DNA from: Pseudomonadota bacterium
Lineage (GTDB): Bacteria > Pseudomonadota > Gammaproteobacteria > JAKAQQ01
NCBI GenBank assembly: GCA_021798115.1
Contig: JAJZYM010000011.1
Span: 1-53,631, forward strand
Direction of reading: 5' to 3'
Length of the DNA: 53,631 nt
Part shown: positions 1 to 10,253 of the stretch, in pieces
Numbering within the stretch: position 1 is the stretch's first letter
Layout: each line of letters opens with the position of its first letter
The notes under the pieces: generated by a model
What the model was told of the DNA's origin: nothing
Seen by the model: the letters and a program-made list of their open reading frames with translations, nothing else
Database searches by the model: none
Position numbers and translations under genes: made by a program

Positions 1-467
1 ACGTTGAAGGCGAGACCGTGGTAACTGGCCCCGCGCCGAACACGGAGCCCGAGGGAGGCGATTTTGGCCTCCCCGACATAGACGCCGGGGGCCCCCCGAC
101 GGCGGTGGCCGGCGACACCGTAGGAAGAGAGAGTTTTCAGCACCGCCTCCTCGAGAAGCGCCACGAGCCCCTGGGGCCCGAGGCCCCGTCGGCGGAGATC
201 GAGGAGGGTGTAGGCGACGATCTGACCGGGCCCGTGGTAGGTGACCTGGCCCCCGCGGTCGACCGCCACGACCTCGATCGTGCCCGGATCGAGAACGTGT
301 TCCCGCCGGCCGTTCAAGCCGAGGGTGTAGACGGGATCGTGCTCCACGTACCAGATCTCGTCGGGGGTTTCCGCCGTCCGCTCCTCGGTGAAGCGGCGCA
401 TGGCCTCCCAGACGGGGCGGTAACTCCGCCGTCCGAGATCACGTTCGACGAGCGCCGGGGGGCTCAT
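1..467 (-). CDS. lipB: Octanoyltransferase LipB, partial (C-terminus outside window)
   Basis: Transfers octanoyl from acyl carrier protein to lipoyl domains of 2-oxoacid dehydrogenases, the first step of lipoate assembly in the cytoplasm. I read it by reverse complement: ATG at 467-465, then 155 codons to the window edge. The LipB signature [12 protein letters not shown] (residues 71-82) and the [16 protein letters not shown] block, with the catalytic Lys at residue 135, are visible. The catalytic Cys of the family lies beyond the edge. The start codon shares an ATGA overlap with the stop of the transaminase gene upstream, so it is the last visible member of the cell-wall operon. The small ybeD gene that often sits just before lipB is absent. 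Confidence 0.95.
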   Translation of the reverse strand, partial: MSPPALVERDLGRRSYRPVWEAMRRFTEERTAETPDEIWYVEHDPVYTLGLNGRREHVLDPGTIEVVAVDRGGQVTYHGPGQIVAYTLLDLRRRGLGPQGLVALLEEAVLKTLSSYGVAGHRRRGAPGVYVGEAKIASLGLRVRRGASYHGLAFN

Positions 468-1333
468 GGCGAGCGGGCGATCTCCGCCCGTCGCCCCGCT
501 TCGAAGAGGTCCCAGGCGCGGGCGAAGAGCCCACCGCCGGGGGGCTCGGGGAAAGCCCGTCCGTCGAGATCCGCCACGCGCACAAGTCCCCGGCCCGAGC
601 TCGTGATCCAGAGTTCCTCGCTGGTGGCGATCCCACTCAAGGGAAGCGTCCGCCGCTCCACCGTGATCCCCGCGTCCTCGAGACGGGCCACGACGAAGTC
701 GCGGGTGACCCCCGGGAGCACGTGCGGCCCGTCGGCCGGTGTGAAGACCCGTCCCCCCCGGACCAGAAAGAGGTTGCTCGAGCTGCCCTCGGTGAGGACG
801 CCGTCGCGGACGAGGAGAGCCTCCGCCGCTCCGCGGCGACGGGCCTCTTCGCGCGCGAGGACGTTCGCAAGAAGAGCCGTCGTCTTGATGTCGCAGCGGC
901 CCCAGCGTTCGTCCGGGACGAGGGTGGCCGTGATGCCGCGCGCGGCCTCCCCGCGTTCGGGTGGAGGATGGGGAGAGGTGGCCGCAAACACGGTGGGAGA
1001 CGGTGCGGGGTCGGGCAGGCGGTGATCGCGCGGGCGGGCCTCGCCGCGCGTGATCTGAAGGTAGAGAAGTCCGTCGCGGAGGCCGTTCGCGCGGACGAGG
1101 GCGCGCAGGAGTTCGCCGCCCCGTTCGCGGCTCCAGGGTCGGGCGATCGCAACGCCGGCGAGACTCCGCTCGAGACGCGCGAGATGCGCGTCGAGGAGAA
1201 ACGCCGTCCCGTCGTAGACGGGGATGACTTCGTAGACGCTGTCTGCGAAGAGAAACCCGCGGTCCCAGGGCGAGATCCGGACCTCGCCGGCGGCGACGAG
1301 TCTTTCCCCCCAGAGGACGATCTCGTCCGCCAC
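464..1333 (-). CDS. dat: D-amino-acid transaminase-like PLP enzyme (fold type IV)
   Basis: A class IV aminotransferase of 289 residues. The [13 protein letters not shown] block near the N-terminus and the Schiff-base Lys in DIKTT (about residue 150) are characteristic. D-alanine aminotransferase makes D-Glu and D-Ala for peptidoglycan; branched-chain transaminase and aminodeoxychorismate lyase share the fold, so substrate is inferred from the wall-synthesis neighbours. I chose the GTG at 1333, four bases after the dac stop, because it gives the usual N-terminus starting just before the first beta strand. An in-frame TTG at 1354 would overlap dac and add seven residues. The stop overlaps the lipB ATG. 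Confidence 0.85.
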   Translation of the reverse strand: MADEIVLWGERLVAAGEVRISPWDRGFLFADSVYEVIPVYDGTAFLLDAHLARLERSLAGVAIARPWSRERGGELLRALVRANGLRDGLLYLQITRGEARPRDHRLPDPAPSPTVFAATSPHPPPERGEAARGITATLVPDERWGRCDIKTTALLANVLAREEARRRGAAEALLVRDGVLTEGSSSNLFLVRGGRVFTPADGPHVLPGVTRDFVVARLEDAGITVERRTLPLSGIATSEELWITSSGRGLVRVADLDGRAFPEPPGGGLFARAWDLFEAGRRAEIARSP

Positions 1334-1337
1334 GCCC

Positions 1338-2501
1338 CTAGATCCAGCGTCCAATCCGGTCGATGAGGCGGCTCCACCAGCCGGCGCGGGCGACGGGACG
1401 CGCGAGGTAGAGACGGCGGCTCACCAGCTCACGTTTGTCGAGCCAGACCCCGATCCGTCCGACCGGGTTGCCTGTGCCCCACGGCGCCCGAAGGTGCGGG
1501 GCGAGGTCGAGGCGGAGCTTGATCCGGCGGTACTGCCCGCGAGGAACGGTGGCCCAGAGCGTGCGGTGCACGACAAGCGCGGCGTGACCCGGATCGCCAA
1601 GCCAGACGGGAATCGTGCGGATCGCTTGCCCCGCGCCGTAGAGGCGATGATCGCGGTAGAAGCCGAACCCGTAGTTGAGGAGGGTTTCGGCTTCCCGCGC
1701 CCGTGCCGACTCGCTCGCGGCGCCCATGACGACGGCGATGAGGCGCATGCCCTGGCGGTGCGCCGAGGCGTCCATGCAGTAGCCGGCCTGCGTGGTGTAG
1801 CCGGTCTTGAGGCCGTCGACCGAAGCGTCGCTCCAGAGGAGGGTGACGCGGTTGTCCTGGGTGATGTGATCCCAGGTGAACTGCTTCACCGCAAAGTAGC
1901 GGTGGTAGAGGGCCGGGAAGGTGCGGATGATGTCGCGGGAGATCCGGGCAACGTCGAGAGCGCTGCTGTAATGGTCGGGATCGGGGAGACCGTCGACGTC
2001 CATGTAGTGGGTGTTCACGAGACCGAGCCGCCGGGCGTAGCGGTTCATCAGGCTCACGAAGCCCGCGCGGCTCCCTGCAATCCCCTGGGCGAGGGCGACC
2101 GCGGCGTCGTTCCCCGAATCGACGATGAGACCGAGGAGAAGATCGTTCACGCTCACTTGCGTGCCGGGGTTGAGGAACATGCGCGAGCCGCCCGTGCGCC
2201 ACGCGGCGGTCGAGATCGTAAAGCGCGTGTGGAGCGTGATGCTGTGCGCCTGGAGCGCCGTGAAGGTGATGTAGGCGACCATGAGTTTGGTGAGGCTCGC
2301 CTGCGGAAGGTGCTCGTTGGGTTTGTGGCTCGCGAGCACCTGGCCGCTTCGGGCGTCGAGGAGCACCCAGCTCTTGGCCGCGATCGGAGGGGCCGGGGGG
2401 AGAAACCCCTGGGCTCGTGCGGCAGGGAGGACGAGCGCGAGGACGGGAAGGAGGAGGCTCCACGCGGAGCGCAGGGCGGGGCGGGGGGGAGAGACACGCA
2501 C
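1338..2501 (-). CDS. dacC: D-alanyl-D-alanine carboxypeptidase (PBP5/6 family)
   Basis: Trims the terminal D-Ala from peptidoglycan stem pentapeptides at the outer face of the inner membrane. The protein has 387 residues, with a signal peptide ending near Ala30. The three penicillin-binding motifs are complete: SLTK at 69-72, SGN at 129-131 and KTG at 232-234. The last 14 residues (GWWSRLIDRIGRWI) form an amphipathic helix like the C-terminal membrane anchor of PBP5/6. The start is GTG with GAGG eight bases upstream. It lies between rlpA (109-base gap) and the transaminase gene. The gap may hold its own promoter. dacA would be an equally acceptable name. Confidence 0.94.
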   Translation of the reverse strand: MRVSPPRPALRSAWSLLLPVLALVLPAARAQGFLPPAPPIAAKSWVLLDARSGQVLASHKPNEHLPQASLTKLMVAYITFTALQAHSITLHTRFTISTAAWRTGGSRMFLNPGTQVSVNDLLLGLIVDSGNDAAVALAQGIAGSRAGFVSLMNRYARRLGLVNTHYMDVDGLPDPDHYSSALDVARISRDIIRTFPALYHRYFAVKQFTWDHITQDNRVTLLWSDASVDGLKTGYTTQAGYCMDASAHRQGMRLIAVVMGAASESARAREAETLLNYGFGFYRDHRLYGAGQAIRTIPVWLGDPGHAALVVHRTLWATVPRGQYRRIKLRLDLAPHLRAPWGTGNPVGRIGVWLDKRELVSRRLYLARPVARAGWWSRLIDRIGRWI

Positions 2502-2584
2502 GGGAAGAACCTCGGGAGGGGAGAGTGGGAACGGGGTTTCTGCAACGTAGACCGTCCGCGCAGGACGGCGTTCCCTTCGCCGGA

Positions 2585-2590
2585 ATTCTA
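2585..2590 (-). promoter_or_regulatory. Possible -10 element for dacC in the rlpA-dacC gap
   Basis: Read on the minus strand, TAGAAT lies in the 109-base gap between rlpA and dacC. No convincing -35 is seen 17 bases upstream. The same gap holds a perfect 6-bp hairpin at 2552-2568 (CCGTCC, loop GCGCA, GGACGG) with no U-run on either side. That hairpin would fall in the 5' leader of a dacC transcript. Confidence 0.3.
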
Positions 2591-2610
2591 CAGGGGGAAG
2601 AGTTCGGGGC

Positions 2611-3435
2611 TCACTGCTTCCCGCCCCGGATCACGATCATGGGGTGGGCGAAGCCGAAGCGCCGGGCGCGGTTGTCGAGCCGGTCGAGAGCGCCGATGGT
2701 CGGAATCGGGCCGATCCTCAAGAGATAGAAGAGGCGGTGACGGACGAGGGCGCGCCGCACGCCGAGCCACGGGAAGCCCAGCCGCGCGAGCTTCTGCCGT
2801 TCCGCCCGGGCCGCGGTGGGTCCGCCGTAGGCGGCGAGCTGAATGTAGACGCGGGGGGGGCTGGCCGCGGGCCGTGGGCGGGCGGGCGTGTAGGGCCGGC
2901 CGGTCCGCGGGTTGACCACACGGATCTCGACGGGGGCGGTGCCGGTGCGCACGATGCCGATCTTGGCTGCGGCGGCGTACGAGAGATCGATGATGCGGTG
3001 TGGGACAAACGGGCCGCGGTCGTCGACCTCGACGAGCACGTGGCGGCCGTTGTCGAGATTGGTGACCTCGACCCAGGAAGGAATCGGGAGCACCTTGCTC
3101 GCGGCGGTGAAGGCGAAAGGATCGTAGGCCACACCGGAGGCGGTGGGGTCGCCGATGCTGCGGAGCCCGTACCAGGACGCGATCCCGCGGGCGGTGTAGC
3201 CCGGGCCCGTCCGGAGAACACGGTAGGTCCGGCCGCGCACCACGTAGCTCGTCTGTCCGTTCAGGGTCGGAACCGTGGGATAGAGGGCGTGGCGGGGCGG
3301 GGGTCCCTCGGGAGCGGCCGGAGGAGGAGGTCCGGGCGTCCCCCGTTCTGACGGAAAGGGCGCGCAGCCGGCCAGGAGGAGGAGCGTCAGAACCGCACCG
3401 AGACCCGCCGTCCTCCGAGCGCCCGGTCGTGCCAC
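2611..3435 (-). CDS. rlpA: Septal ring lytic transglycosylase RlpA-like lipoprotein
   Basis: An outer-membrane lipoprotein of 274 residues with lipobox LLAGC (Cys24), then a proline-rich linker. A double-psi beta-barrel RlpA domain follows at roughly residues 75-175 (ASWYG near its start, VEVDDRGPFV in the core). The C-terminal SPOR domain at about 195-270 (YIQLAAYGG start) binds denuded glycan at the septum. In Pseudomonas this family cleaves naked glycan strands. The start is GTG, three bases after the mltB stop. The order rodA-mltB-rlpA-dac is the standard gammaproteobacterial one. It is Arg-rich and likely basic. Confidence 0.93.
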   Translation of the reverse strand: MARPGARRTAGLGAVLTLLLLAGCAPFPSERGTPGPPPPAAPEGPPPRHALYPTVPTLNGQTSYVVRGRTYRVLRTGPGYTARGIASWYGLRSIGDPTASGVAYDPFAFTAASKVLPIPSWVEVTNLDNGRHVLVEVDDRGPFVPHRIIDLSYAAAAKIGIVRTGTAPVEIRVVNPRTGRPYTPARPRPAASPPRVYIQLAAYGGPTAARAERQKLARLGFPWLGVRRALVRHRLFYLLRIGPIPTIGALDRLDNRARRFGFAHPMIVIRGGKQ

Positions 3436-3438
3436 GGG

Positions 3439-4386
3439 TCAGGAACCGTGCTCGGCCATCCGTCGGGCAAGAGCGTCGACGGCGAGGACATAGAGCCAGC
3501 TGGCGTTGTACGTCATGAGCACCCGGAAGTTGTGGTACGTGAGCCAGCAGTCGTGATGATCCCGAACGGGAAGGCAGATTCTTTCCCCGTGGAGTGTGGG
3601 GTCCAGGGCCTGAAGACGGGCCGCCGGCCAGGAGAGGGCTCCCGGGGGGAGCGCGCGGACGACGGGTTCACCGCGACGCCAGCCGTGGAGGACGAGGTAG
3701 TGGGCGATGCTCGCGATGGCATCGTCGCTGCTGTTGAAAAGGTCGGGCGCGTGACCCGGGCGGGTCGACACGGCGTAGCGGAGATACGTCCCGGGCAGGA
3801 ACTGGGGGATGCCGAGGGCGCCGGCGTAGGAGCCCACGATCCGCCTGGCGTCAAGACCGTAACGACGGCAGAGCACGAGGTAGCGCGCGAGTTGGTGGGC
3901 GAAGAAGTGTCCGCGGCCCGGATCGTCGAACGCCAGGGTGGCCAACGAATCCAGGGCGGGGATCGACCCGATGTTGTGGCCGTAATCGCTCTCGACCCCG
4001 ACGATGGCGGCGAGGACCGAGGCGGGAACACCGGTGGTGGCCCGGACGCGAGCCAGGACCTGGGCGTGGGCGTGCATCCACCGGCGGCCGTCGGCGATAC
4101 GCGCCCGGGTGATGAGGATACGGCGGTAGGTGGACCAGGGGAGCGACTCCGCCGGGGCGTGGATGAGCGCCAGCACCCGGGCGAGAGGGCGGGCGCCGCG
4201 GAAGAGCCGTGCGAGGACCCCGCGCGCAAAGTGATGCCGCTCCACCATGCGGTGGATGAACCGCCGGAGTGTCGCCTGCGGAAAGGGTGGGGCGCGGACG
4301 GGAGAGGGGGCGGCGTGGAGCGGGACGAGGGCGAGGGACCCGAGGAGAAGGAGCGCGCCGAGCGGGGGGCGAAACGTGCGGGACAC
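3439..4386 (-). CDS. mltB: Membrane-associated lytic murein transglycosylase B
   Basis: Cleaves the MurNAc-GlcNAc bond of peptidoglycan with formation of 1,6-anhydroMurNAc. The 315-residue protein has an N-terminal signal peptide ending near HAA, without an evident lipobox Cys, so it may be periplasmic and soluble (SltB-like). The catalytic Glu132 lies in VGVESDYGHNIG, and the substrate-binding block YAGALGIPQFLPGTY follows. The start is GTG, nine bases after the rodA stop. The charge is strongly basic with many His and Arg residues. Confidence 0.93.
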   Translation of the reverse strand: MSRTFRPPLGALLLLGSLALVPLHAAPSPVRAPPFPQATLRRFIHRMVERHHFARGVLARLFRGARPLARVLALIHAPAESLPWSTYRRILITRARIADGRRWMHAHAQVLARVRATTGVPASVLAAIVGVESDYGHNIGSIPALDSLATLAFDDPGRGHFFAHQLARYLVLCRRYGLDARRIVGSYAGALGIPQFLPGTYLRYAVSTRPGHAPDLFNSSDDAIASIAHYLVLHGWRRGEPVVRALPPGALSWPAARLQALDPTLHGERICLPVRDHHDCWLTYHNFRVLMTYNASWLYVLAVDALARRMAEHGS

Positions 4387-4395
4387 GAAGGAACC

Positions 4396-5535
4396 TCAGA
4401 GGTGGTGATCGAGATGGCTGCGGCGGGCGTCGAGACCCATCACCGCCCCGCAGCCGGCCAGGAGGGTGACGATCGAGGATCCGCCGAAGCTCACGAAGGG
4501 CAGGGGCTCCCCGACCACGGGCAGAAGGCCGCTCACCATCGCCATGTTGACGAACGCGTAGAGGAAGATGAGAGCGGCGATGCTCGCGCCGAGAAGGCGC
4601 GAGAAGCGGTCGGACGCCCGCTGGGCAAGCCAGAGGATGCGAAAGACGATGGCGAGGTAGAGGAGGATCATCACGAGCGTTCCGAGAAGCCCGAATTCCT
4701 CGGCGAGGACGGCAAAAATGAAATCGGTGGTCTGTTCGGGCAGAAAGTTGAGGTACGCCTGGCTCCCGTGCATCCAACCGCCCCCGAGGAGTCCACCCGA
4801 GCCGATCGCGATCTGGGACTGGATGATGTGGTAGCCGGCGCCCAGGGGATCGCGCGAGGGGTGGAGGAAGACCAGGATGCGCTCGCGCTGGTAGTGGTGC
4901 ATGAAGCGCCAGGCGACGGGGGCCGACGCCAGGAGTCCGAGGACCCCCGCCGCGATCCACCGCCAGGAGAGTCCGGCGAGGAAGAGGACGACGAGTCCGA
5001 TCGCGACGACGAGCACCGCGGTCCCGAGGTCGGGCTCGAGCGCGATGAGTCCGGCCGGGAGCGCGATGAGACCCGCGGCCGCGAGCAGACGTCCTCCCCG
5101 GGGTGGGTCCGGGGTCGAGGAAAGGAGCCAGACGAGAAGGAGCGGCAAGGCGAGCTGCGCGATCTCTCCGGGTTGGACCCGCACGACCCCGAAGTTGATC
5201 CAGCGGACGGCCCCGAGAGTGCGTTCGCCGACGAAAAAGACGAGCACGAGAAGGACGATCGTGAGCGCGTAGAACCAGGGTGCCACGAAACGGTAGTAGC
5301 CGACCGGCACCTGGGCCACGGCGACGAGGACGCCGAAGCCGAGGAAGAGACGGACGGCCTGACGCAGGACGAGACTTCCCGCGCCGTCGCCCGCCGTGTA
5401 GAGGACGACGAGGCCGGCCGCCGAGACGAGGACGAGAAGAGCGAGAAGAAGCGGATCAAGGCCCAGCGACCGCAAAAGACGGTGGAAGGAGGGGCGGCCC
5501 TCGAGCGCCCGGGAGGCGGAGGGCGACACGTTCAC
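4396..5535 (-). CDS. rodA: Rod-shape peptidoglycan glycosyltransferase RodA (SEDS)
   Basis: A SEDS-family polymerase that extends glycan strands in the elongasome with PBP2. It is 379 residues with about ten membrane helices. Conserved landmarks include the VRWINFG-V-VQPGEIAQLALPL block, the ALEPDLGTAV segment with the catalytic-region Asp, and the C-terminal VGEPLPFVSFGGSSIV. I place the start at GTG 5535, which overlaps the mrdA stop as GTGA. A longer open frame runs upstream but is antisense noise inside mrdA. The mltB gene follows after nine bases. Confidence 0.95.
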   Translation of the reverse strand: MNVSPSASRALEGRPSFHRLLRSLGLDPLLLALLVLVSAAGLVVLYTAGDGAGSLVLRQAVRLFLGFGVLVAVAQVPVGYYRFVAPWFYALTIVLLVLVFFVGERTLGAVRWINFGVVRVQPGEIAQLALPLLLVWLLSSTPDPPRGGRLLAAAGLIALPAGLIALEPDLGTAVLVVAIGLVVLFLAGLSWRWIAAGVLGLLASAPVAWRFMHHYQRERILVFLHPSRDPLGAGYHIIQSQIAIGSGGLLGGGWMHGSQAYLNFLPEQTTDFIFAVLAEEFGLLGTLVMILLYLAIVFRILWLAQRASDRFSRLLGASIAALIFLYAFVNMAMVSGLLPVVGEPLPFVSFGGSSIVTLLAGCGAVMGLDARRSHLDHHL

Positions 5536-7388
5536 GGGAGACGGTACCCCGAGAGGTAGGCGTCGATCACCTTCTGCGCGATCGGTCCGGCCGCGAGCCC
5601 GCCGTCGCCGCCGTGCTCGATGATCACGGCGACCGCGATCTTCGGGTCGAGTACGGGCGCAAAGGCGATGAAGACCGCGTTGTCCCGCTCCCGGTACGGC
5701 AGCTTGACGTGAATGAAGTCGCTGCGGTACTTTCCGACCTGGGAGGTTCCGGTTTTGCCGGCGATCGGATAGGGTTCGTCGGCGGAGAGGTTGTGCGCGG
5801 TGCCGTTCGGGCTCTGGACGACGTTGTGCATGTCGCGGGCGATCATGGTCCAGCGGTCCGGGTGGGCGAGGCGGATCGGCGCAAGCGCCCGGGCCCGCGC
5901 AGGGATGCGCTGCCCGCTCAAGGGGTCGTAGATGGCGTGGAGGATCCGCGGGACCTCGCGCCGCCCGTGGGCCGCCAGGATCGCCGTGGCGTGCGCGAGC
6001 TGAAGCGGGGTCACGAGCCAATAGCCCTGGCCGATGCCCGACATCACTGTGTCCCCTCCGTACCACGGACGGTGAAGGGTCGCCTCTTTCCAGGCGGGCG
6101 ACGGGAGGACCCCGGAACGCTCTCCGCGGAGATCGATGCCGGTGGGCCGGCCGAACCCGAAGAGGGGGAGATAGTGGTCCAAGCGCCGGATTCCCAGCCG
6201 GAACGTCATGCGGTAGAAGAATACATCCACCGACTGGGTGATGGCTTTCTTGAGATCCGTCCAGCCGTGCCCCCACGGGAGCCAGTCGCGGAAGATGTGA
6301 TGGGTGCCGGGGATGACGAAGGTTCCGGGGCAGTAGATCGTTGTCCGCGGGGTGAGGATCCCGTAGTGGAGGAGCGCGAACGAGATGAAGGGTTTGATCG
6401 TCGAGGCCGGGGCGTATTCCCCGGCGATCGCGCGGTCAAAGAGCGGCTTGAACGGGTCGTGGGCGAGGGCCTCGTACGTCCGCCGACGCACCCCGTCGAC
6501 GAAGTCGTTGGGGTCGTAGCCGGGATGGCTCACCATCGCGAGGACGGCCCCCGTGTCGGGATTGAGCGCGACGACCGCTCCGGCCTGCTGACCGAGGGCA
6601 CGGGACGCCACCGCCTGGAGTCGGGCGTCGATCGTGAGATAGAGGGAGGCCCCCGGGGTCGGCGGGCGAACCCCGAGGGTGCGGATCGGCCGACCCTGGG
6701 CGTCGATCTCGATCGTCCGGTAGCCGGGAATGCCGTAGAGGAGGGTCTCGAACGTCTGCTCGACGCCGGCGTCACCGACTTCGGAATCGGCCTGGTAGAG
6801 TCCCCCCGGGTCGTGGGACAGCTGGCGCGCGCTGATCGGGCCGACGTAGCCCACGAGGTGCGCGCTGATGCGCCACAGGGGGTAGTAGCGGCGTGGGCGC
6901 GCGACGATGCGGGCGCCCGGGAAGCGCTCGAGGTGGGGGGCCAGGCGGGCGACGTCGGCGGTGGAGAGATCTTCGCGCAGGGGAACGGGCAGGTAAGGGG
7001 GGCTCACGCGAACGAGACGCCAGAAACGGCGGCGGTCGCGTTTGGGAATGCGCACCACATGGGCGAGGCCCGTGATCTCGCCGGCGAGATCACGCGCGCG
7101 GTCGCGGCGGATTTCGAGCGCGTAGCTCGGGATGTTTTCGGCCAGGACGACGCCCCGACGATCGTAGATGATCCCGCGCGGCGGGAGAATGGGGACGAGG
7201 CGGGTGCGGTTGCCGACGGCGAGACGGTGGTAGTGCGTGTGGTCGAGGATCTGCAGACGCACGAGCTGGAGAAGAAGGATGAGGACGGCGACGAGCATGC
7301 CGCCCGTGAGGACCGCGAGCCGCCTGAGGTAGCGGACTTTTTCCGGCAGCGTCCTCGGGCGGTGGGCGGCGAAACGGCGCAGGCTCAC
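5532..7388 (-). CDS. mrdA: Peptidoglycan D,D-transpeptidase PBP2
   Basis: The class B penicillin-binding protein that cross-links side-wall peptidoglycan together with RodA. It is 618 residues, with a single N-terminal membrane helix (about residues 25-48), a pedestal domain, and a transpeptidase domain. The active Ser329 is in STIK, SVD lies in ITQSVDVFFY, and KTGT in AGKTGTSQVGKY. The start is GTG at 7388, 13 bases after the mreD stop, with AAGG upstream. The open frame extends 14 residues further but would overlap mreD with a poor Cys/Ala-rich start. Its stop overlaps the rodA start. Confidence 0.96.
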   Translation of the reverse strand: MSLRRFAAHRPRTLPEKVRYLRRLAVLTGGMLVAVLILLLQLVRLQILDHTHYHRLAVGNRTRLVPILPPRGIIYDRRGVVLAENIPSYALEIRRDRARDLAGEITGLAHVVRIPKRDRRRFWRLVRVSPPYLPVPLREDLSTADVARLAPHLERFPGARIVARPRRYYPLWRISAHLVGYVGPISARQLSHDPGGLYQADSEVGDAGVEQTFETLLYGIPGYRTIEIDAQGRPIRTLGVRPPTPGASLYLTIDARLQAVASRALGQQAGAVVALNPDTGAVLAMVSHPGYDPNDFVDGVRRRTYEALAHDPFKPLFDRAIAGEYAPASTIKPFISFALLHYGILTPRTTIYCPGTFVIPGTHHIFRDWLPWGHGWTDLKKAITQSVDVFFYRMTFRLGIRRLDHYLPLFGFGRPTGIDLRGERSGVLPSPAWKEATLHRPWYGGDTVMSGIGQGYWLVTPLQLAHATAILAAHGRREVPRILHAIYDPLSGQRIPARARALAPIRLAHPDRWTMIARDMHNVVQSPNGTAHNLSADEPYPIAGKTGTSQVGKYRSDFIHVKLPYRERDNAVFIAFAPVLDPKIAVAVIIEHGGDGGLAAGPIAQKVIDAYLSGYRLP

Positions 7389-7401
7389 GGCCCCGGACCT
7401 T

Positions 7402-7872
7402 TCACAGCAGCAGGCGGCCGCGGGGGGCAAGCCGCAGGAGGAGGTTCTGCGCGAGCGGCCAGAGGAGTGCGGTCACGAGCGGTGGAAGGAAGACGCCCGG
7501 AGACCAAAGCGGCACCGCCGTCAGCCAGACTTCGAGGAGGCGCTCGGCGGTGAAGAGCAAGAAAAAAACGGCCATCTGCTGGCCCAAGGGCGCAAGGCGG
7601 ATTTCGAGACGCCAACGTTCGACCACGTAGGCTAGGACCGCCAGGATCGCCGCGTGTTCACCGAGAGGGGTGAGATGCACGACGTCGTCGAGGAGTCCGG
7701 TCGCCCAGGCGGTCACGATGCCCACCCGTTCGGGCAGGACGAGGATCCAGAAGAAGAGGACGAGCGGGACCCAGAGCGGCGCCCAGGGCGCGAGCGAGCG
7801 CGGCCAGGGCAGCGAGGCCAGAACGAGCGCGGCCGCCAGGCTGAGATAGGGGGCGAGGCGTTCGCGTCTCAT
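7402..7872 (-). CDS. mreD: Rod shape-determining protein MreD
   Basis: An inner-membrane component of the elongasome, 156 residues, almost wholly hydrophobic with about five membrane segments. It is identified by size, topology and position between mreC and mrdA. Sequence conservation in this family is low, but the WVPLVLFFWILVLPERVG and DDVVHLTPLGEHA blocks fit. Its ATG overlaps the mreC stop (ATGA). Confidence 0.92.
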   Translation of the reverse strand: MRRERLAPYLSLAAALVLASLPWPRSLAPWAPLWVPLVLFFWILVLPERVGIVTAWATGLLDDVVHLTPLGEHAAILAVLAYVVERWRLEIRLAPLGQQMAVFFLLFTAERLLEVWLTAVPLWSPGVFLPPLVTALLWPLAQNLLLRLAPRGRLLL

Positions 7873-8774
7873 CGGGGTCCGGAGCCCGGTGTGCGCGGAC
7901 GGGGAGCCGCCGGATGCGCACGGTGCTGGGCGGCCCGCGGGAGAAGGACCAGGGCGTCGCGATCGCGCAGGGGTTGGGCCAGGGGGCGCGCCCGGATGCG
8001 TGCGAACGTGTAGGCCGGCGCGGGGATCACCCGGGTCACCACCGCTACGGGGTAGCCCGAGGGGTAGGTCCCGCCCACGCCCGAGGTGACGAGAAGATCA
8101 CCCCGGCGGATGTCGGTTCCGTTCGGGACGAAGGGCAGCTCGAGCCGGTCGAGGCGTCCCGTGCCCTCGGCGAAGGTGAGGACGTGGCTGCGCAGGTCCT
8201 CGACCGGAGTGAGCGAGCGGCGCGTCACGAGAAGCCGGACGAGGGCGCTGTGGGGACGGACGACGCTCAGCACTCCGAGGAGACCGTGGGGATCGACCAC
8301 CGGGAAACCGTGGCGGAGTCCCGCCGTACGGCCGCGGGCGAGGAGCATGCGCGGCGGGTAGGGATCGTGGGGGAGCGTGAGGATGGGGACGACGAGGGTG
8401 CGGCGGCCGAGCCGTTGGCGAAGACCGAGGAGACGGCGAAGACGGATGTTGCGAGCGATCAAGGCACGATCCGCGGCCAGGCGCACGCGGAGGGAAAGGA
8501 GATGTCGCTCGAGCCTCCGCACGCGGGTGGCGAGGCGCGTGTGCGGCTCGAGGGCCAGGGTCCAGTCCCGCCCTTCGTGCGCGAGGCCGCTCCAGGTTCG
8601 CAAGAGCGGGGCGGCGAGAGCGGTCTCGGCAGAAACGAACGCACCGCGCCAGTGCGTCCAGCGGGCCACCCCGAGAAGCACAAACGAGGCCGCGAGACAC
8701 AGGGCGAGGCGTGCGGCCCGGTACGGCTGGTGGTGGGAGGAAAACCCGGCGCCCCGGGACGCACGAGGGGCCAC
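7869..8774 (-). CDS. mreC: Rod shape-determining protein MreC
   Basis: A bitopic inner-membrane protein of 301 residues whose periplasmic part activates PBP2-RodA. A membrane helix lies at about residues 20-40, a coiled coil at about 80-115, and a beta-rich domain with VVDPHGLLGVLSVVRPHSALVRLL and VTSGVGGTYPSGYPVAVV follows. The start is GTG, 12 bases after the mreB stop. A Pro/Arg-rich tail ends the protein. The periplasmic part is notably Arg-rich. Confidence 0.95.
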   Translation of the reverse strand: MAPRASRGAGFSSHHQPYRAARLALCLAASFVLLGVARWTHWRGAFVSAETALAAPLLRTWSGLAHEGRDWTLALEPHTRLATRVRRLERHLLSLRVRLAADRALIARNIRLRRLLGLRQRLGRRTLVVPILTLPHDPYPPRMLLARGRTAGLRHGFPVVDPHGLLGVLSVVRPHSALVRLLVTRRSLTPVEDLRSHVLTFAEGTGRLDRLELPFVPNGTDIRRGDLLVTSGVGGTYPSGYPVAVVTRVIPAPAYTFARIRARPLAQPLRDRDALVLLPRAAQHRAHPAAPRPRTPGSGPR

Positions 8775-8786
8775 GCCGGGGCGTCC

Positions 8787-9863
<1,077 letters not shown>

Positions 9864-9913
9864 TTACTTTAACAAAAAGCCCCGTTGCATCTCCGGAGGA
9901 GCGGGACCCCGGG

Positions 9914-9919
9914 TATAAA
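9914..9919 (+). promoter_or_regulatory. Likely -10 element of the gatCAB promoter
   Basis: TATAAA in a short AT-rich island of an otherwise GC-rich divergent spacer, 40 bases before the gatC ATG. The best upstream hexamer, TTGCAT at 9885-9890, is 23 bases away, which is too far for a standard sigma-70 promoter. The -35 is therefore unassigned. Confidence 0.45.
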
Positions 9920-9959
9920 ATGGGCGGATCCCGCACGATTGTGTGTTCCAGGAATCCCG

Positions 9960-10253
9960 ATGAGCCTGAGCGACGAGGACGTCCGCCGGATGGCGCGCTT
10001 GGCGCGCCTCGCGCTGGACGACGGAGAAGTGACCCGCTTCGGGGACGAGCTCGGACGCATCCTGGCTTTCGTCGACGCCTTGCGTGTCGCCGTGCTCGAA
10101 GAGGCGCCGGCCGCTCTCTCCGGACCCTGGGCGCGTACGCCGTTTCTCCGGGACGACCGGGTGGAGGAGGCGGGGCATCCCGAGCTCTATCAAGCGCAGG
10201 CGCCGGAAAGCCGCGACGGCTACTACCTCGTGCCCCGGGTGATCGAACCGTGA
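9960..10253 (+). CDS. gatC: Asp/Glu-tRNA amidotransferase subunit C
   Basis: A small 97-residue subunit that wraps around GatA and tethers it to GatB in the heterotrimer converting mischarged Glu-tRNA(Gln) or Asp-tRNA(Asn) to the amides. The N-terminal [13 protein letters not shown] and the C-terminal [13 protein letters not shown]...Y.VPRVIE are typical. The ATG at 9960 follows AGGAA. A longer reading from 9885 would start upstream of the -10 element and is rejected. Its stop overlaps the gatA GTG. Confidence 0.95.
   Translation: MSLSDEDVRRMARLARLALDDGEVTRFGDELGRILAFVDALRVAVLEEAPAALSGPWARTPFLRDDRVEEAGHPELYQAQAPESRDGYYLVPRVIEP

Noticed and set aside
2552-2568. Hairpin after rlpA as a terminator
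   Set aside because: No U-run on either strand and continuing operon genes downstream; kept only as a note under the dacC promoter.
3448-7553. Plus-strand open frames of about 700-760 codons antisense to mltB, rodA and mrdA
   Set aside because: They are rich in Glu/Arg/Gly with no recognisable domains, as expected for the complement of GC-rich coding sequence.
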